From: Chamaea fasciata
Lineage: Eukaryota; Chordata; Aves; Passeriformes; Sylviidae
Length of the DNA: 64,000 bases
Direction: 5' to 3'
Assembly (NCBI GenBank): GCA_029207755.1
Contig: JARCOQ010000006.1
Span: 9,828,513 to 9,892,512, forward strand
Positions 60,170 to 64,000 of the stretch are shown piece by piece. The position numbers and the translations under genes are program-made. The notes below the pieces were generated by a model. That model ran no database searches and had not been told where the DNA came from. It saw nothing but the letters and a program-made list of their open reading frames with translations. Positions within the stretch are counted from its first letter, which is position 1; every line of letters starts with the position of its first letter.

Positions 60170-63100
60170 GAGAGCTTTTCCAAAGCCAGTCTATGATGGG
60201 AGTCAACATGTGCTAAGTCAACACAGCTCACCCCAAATTTAGTGATTTTCCAAACCACTCATGCAGTCTGACCTGGCAGGATAAGCTGATACCATCCATG
60301 GATTATGAAGCTTCCCATCATGTGGCAAGACTTCAGTGATGTACAAAGTCTGCTTCTTGATTCCACAAAGTCTGGGTGAACTCCACACTGGTGATCTGAG
60401 AAGAAGACATGAGTTTTAATGCTGAGTTTTACACCGTGAGATGATTTGCAATAAAACTACTTCAAAGAAGAAGCAGCTTTAAAATCCTTCTTAACTAAAG
60501 CTCTTCCTCTTTCTCCCCAGACCTAATGCAGTTTTATTTACTTTTAAGATTGCGATCCATTTATAGGATAGTACTGAATGGTTGTCTCAGCCAGGCTCTT
60601 TTGAAACTGTATTTGCCTACTGCATGTGGCCTGTCATGAGGCTTAAAACATCTCTTAGCGGGAGAAAAATCAACAGAAGCTGCTGATATTTTCAGCCATA
60701 TGGTCCTAATTTCCTCAGATTCAGGGATCAAAATGCAGAGGGAGAAAATGCAGAAATAGTGGAGTCATTTATAAATTTTATAACAGCAAACGTGAGACAG
60801 AAAACAGACCCTTGCCCACGTGTGCTTTGGGTGCAGGCAAGGCAAATAGAATATGAATACTGTATTTTTCTAGTGAAAGTGAATAGACAAAAAGAAAGAA
60901 GAAGACCCAGATCCTCCTCTTCCTCATCCTATTCAGACCCCATTGAGGTATCACCGGTCTTCTGGACGGGAGTGGCTGAATTCTGTTCTTGCATCGCTGT
61001 CTCCTCACTGGGTAGCTTGCATTGATTGCAGCTGGGGCTGCTGGGATGTACCAGTCTGCTCCCCATTAAAAGCAGATTTTTTTCCACTGAGACACCGTGG
61101 GAAATACACACACAGGCCTGTCAGAGTGGAGTCAAACTCCAGAAAAAGAAATTAAAACAACCTCGTAGTTGTTTATGGGGAAGATCCCAGGGAGTCTGGA
61201 GTCATGAGTTGGACTGAGGTACTTTTTTTTCGGTGGTTGTGGGGTTTTTTGGTTTTGTTTTGGTTTTGATTTTTTTTTTGTTCACATCTCTGCTTAAGTT
61301 CCTGCTGCCTCATGTCTAGTTATCTACATCTGTGACAGGTGATAAAGATATTTGATTTGTTCTTTTTGCTGTTCAGTGTGTGGAGAAAATGCTGCCAAAC
61401 CAGGCTGTCTCTCTGAAATACCCCTGCAGAGGCCCATTTTAACCATCCTCATATCCTATCAATTTCCCTCTCACACTGTTCCCCTCTTGCCATGGAAGAC
61501 ACTCACAGCACTGTAAAATTATAACAGTGCCCAGGCTGTCCCAGAACCAACAGGTGGAAAAAAGAAATTTATTCCTCTAAGGTGAGGTTTTATCTTAAAA
61601 TAATTCACACGGAAAAGAAAAATCACGAGGACTATCAGGAGCTAGTATACTTCCAAAACTCTGATATCACAATCTATAGTACTACAAACTCGTAGGGATC
61701 CTGAAATATTTCAGATTATCTGCCATATGCTCCTTGTCAGAGTGGTTGTGCACCACTAAGCTTTCATTAGAAGCAGAATTTCTTTTATCGCGGGTTTTTA
61801 ACGGTTTCTCTTTGAATTTAGAAATCTTTAGACACAATCATCACAGAAGTCTTCTTTTTTTTTTTTTTTTTTACCCGGGTTTTCTTATCATGAATCCTTC
61901 TTTGTATTCTTCTTTATTGTAGTGGTTATGTATCTCAAAAGGACAGCGTGGTTGGCAGCCAATAACTGTGGCTGGGTTCAGGGCAGGATTGGTTCGCAGG
62001 AAGAACTTCTTTCAGTGTGGAAAATAAATAAATTCCCACATGCATTTCAGTGTCTGCCAGAAATCATCTTTCTATTTACAACTGAACGACCTGAAATACC
62101 TTTTTACATATACAGATGAACCAGGACTCTGAAGGTAATCAAAAGACCATTGCACCATTTCAGATGCTGATCTCTGAAGCAGAATAGCGAGAAGTCCAGA
62201 ATTGTGTTTAGGGGAAAATTCAGGTTTCAAAATGTATTTTCCAGGCTGCTATAGAACAGAAATGAAGTTTTGTAAATGCATTTTTGGTGACAAACAGAGA
62301 ACAACCCTATGGCTTCCTTAGAACACACAGAGTCTGGTGTCTGGAGCTCTGCTGTGAGGTGCGGGGAGGCTGGATTCAAATTCCTCCTCCTGTCTGTTGA
62401 AATGACACAGAAAGAAGTAATCCTGGACATTCACCTTCTCAGAGTCTCCTGGATTTTTCTGTCATTATTCTATACTGGGCGTTTTCTTGGTGGAAACTAA
62501 GAAAAATGCATTTGATGGGAGTATTTTTTCACTAAGTGAATGTACTCCTTGGGTGAAGTTTTCATTTGGGCAAATGATCTCAGGTCTTGTGCACATCTGT
62601 GAGTGAAGGTGCCCCTTTTCCCAACGACTTTGTGCACACCTTCTGCTCCCTGCCAACCCAAGGTGTCACTTTGGGATTGTTCTGGCACAGTGACACCTCC
62701 CTCTTCAGCCAGAGGCAGCAGCAGGGCTGACCTTTCTCACACACTCCAGCCAGGCTCCCAAACACCCACCCCACTGTCCTTTCAGAAGATGCATCCCCGA
62801 ACCTGGGAAACCCTCATTAAAATTTCAGATACCCACCACATAACTGCTGTTATCTGCAAAGTCCCCAGCCAGCTCCCTTCTGACAAGGTTTGATATGGTG
62901 TAAGGCAAAATGCATATTTATCCTTGTTTATATAACATTTTGTTATGGCATATTGCCTCCCATCATATCAGGCCATACCCTGGAACTGATGAGATTGCAG
63001 CTGTTTGGGGCATGCATCACCTAAATTTTATAGAGTGCCTTCTACTCTTGATTTTCAATTGTCACAACCCACAAAAGATGTGCTGTTTCACAGCTTGGGG

Positions 63101-63877
63101 CTCTAAGTCACAGGAGATAAAGTGCATATTGGAAGAGTAAATTGAGTTTTTTACTTTAAATGGAAGGAAAGTCATATTTGGGGTAGAGAAGAAATAATAA
63201 ATCTACTTTCTGGAACAAATAGCAGCTCTCATGGTTTCCAGCAATAAAAGCAGGAAGAAAGGCCTAAAGACATGAACATTTAAACAAACAAGTTGAAGAT
63301 CTTAAAGAAATGACAGTGGGAGCTCTGAAAACTGCTGCCAACTTTCAAAAAAAAAACCAAAACAACTCACTCTTTTATTTGTTTGGGTTGTTTTTGTACA
63401 GGAAGGAGGTGGGGAGAGAGAAAGCATTTTAAATAAGGGCTTCCTAACCACATGGGTTGAGGTAGGAAACTATGTTTTCACACTGGTTGCATGCAGAGAA
63501 ATTGTTATTTTAAAAAATTTTAGAGGGGAAGCTGTTAAAAAAATAACAGGGGGCGGAGAGGAATAATAAAATAACAGCAGATCCTCTGAACTGTGAGGCT
63601 TTGGGGAAGGATAAACAACCAAACCCTGGTAGATGTTTCCCTACTGGATTGGCTTTGCATGGCCAGGTTGTGGTGGTGAGGGGGATACAGGGGTGTCTTC
63701 TGCAGGAATTTGCTGTAAGCTTCTGTGATGTCCATGGAGCCACTTCCAGGAGGAGCAGCCCTGCAGCCCCCAGGTCAGTGCAGAAGCTGAATTTGTTTTC
63801 CCTGTGATGGTTTTTGGTGGGGATCTCTCTCTGTGTGAACCCATTTCTCCCCCTGTCCATCTGTGCAGCCCATTTGT
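60170..63877. other. AT-rich region, no gene seen
   Basis: Contains T/G-rich low-complexity DNA (about 61221-61280) and a T18 run (61855-61872). Open frames of 60-96 codons (for example 60759-61025 and 62603-62893) show no domain or convincing splice context. Confidence 0.5.
61855..61872 (+). repeat. Poly-T run (18 nt)
   Basis: An uninterrupted T18 in unique sequence with no adjacent mobile element recognised. Confidence 0.9.
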
Positions 63878-63973
63878 TTCCAGCCTTTGCCATGGGCATG
63901 GACACCTTCCACCATCCCAGGTTGCTCCAAGCCCCATCCAGCCTGGCCTTGGACAATCCCAGGGATGGGGCAG
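63878..63973 (-). mobile_element. CR1 LINE, internal 3' UTR fragment
   Basis: This antisense CR1 segment has 'cctttgccatgggcatggac', 'accttccaccatcccaggtt', 'gctccaagccccatccagcc' and 'tggccttggacaatcccagg'. Both the terminal tail and the upstream part are missing or lost. Confidence 0.9.
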
Positions 63974-64000
63974 ATCTGTTGTCCTCACTTAAATCTTGAG

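Overview
This window is AT-rich vertebrate nuclear DNA, almost certainly from a bird and probably a songbird. Two things support this. About nineteen 5'-truncated CR1 retrotransposon copies, the dominant avian LINE, are spread over both strands, many ending in the ATTCTRTG-type 3' tail. At 59518-60169 lies a solo LTR of a type I recognise as common in passerine genomes. There are no bacterial-style operons, no compact coding regions and no RNA genes I can support.

Layout. 1-19500 is AT-rich, with scattered CR1 copies and no gene I can name. Several minus-strand segments look like candidate exons: a signal-peptide-like start near 19.1 kb and a hydrophobic C-terminal-looking exon at 11935-12150. 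19520-21110 is the only CpG island and surely a promoter region. It carries well-formed splice donors pointing in opposite directions: minus strand at 20647 and at 19965 (the latter closing a small exon with a good acceptor), plus strand at 20986 after a short ATG-initiated frame. I read this as a divergent promoter, with a minus-strand transcript running toward position 1 and a plus-strand transcript running toward 64000. An approximately 185-bp purine-rich tract and long A and G runs lie inside the island.

21110-64000 is gene-poor: CR1 copies, an approximately 100-bp (TA)n array, pyrimidine microsatellites, poly-T runs, the solo LTR, and long unique AT-rich stretches that could be intron or intergenic DNA with possible enhancers. 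The most structured unexplained element is a 52-nt near-perfect hairpin at 25669-25720.

Limits. I could not identify either divergent gene, and exon calls rest on splice-site and reading-frame inspection by eye. Most open frames of 60-200 codons here are chance frames, frames inside CR1, or stop-poor frames in the GC-rich island.
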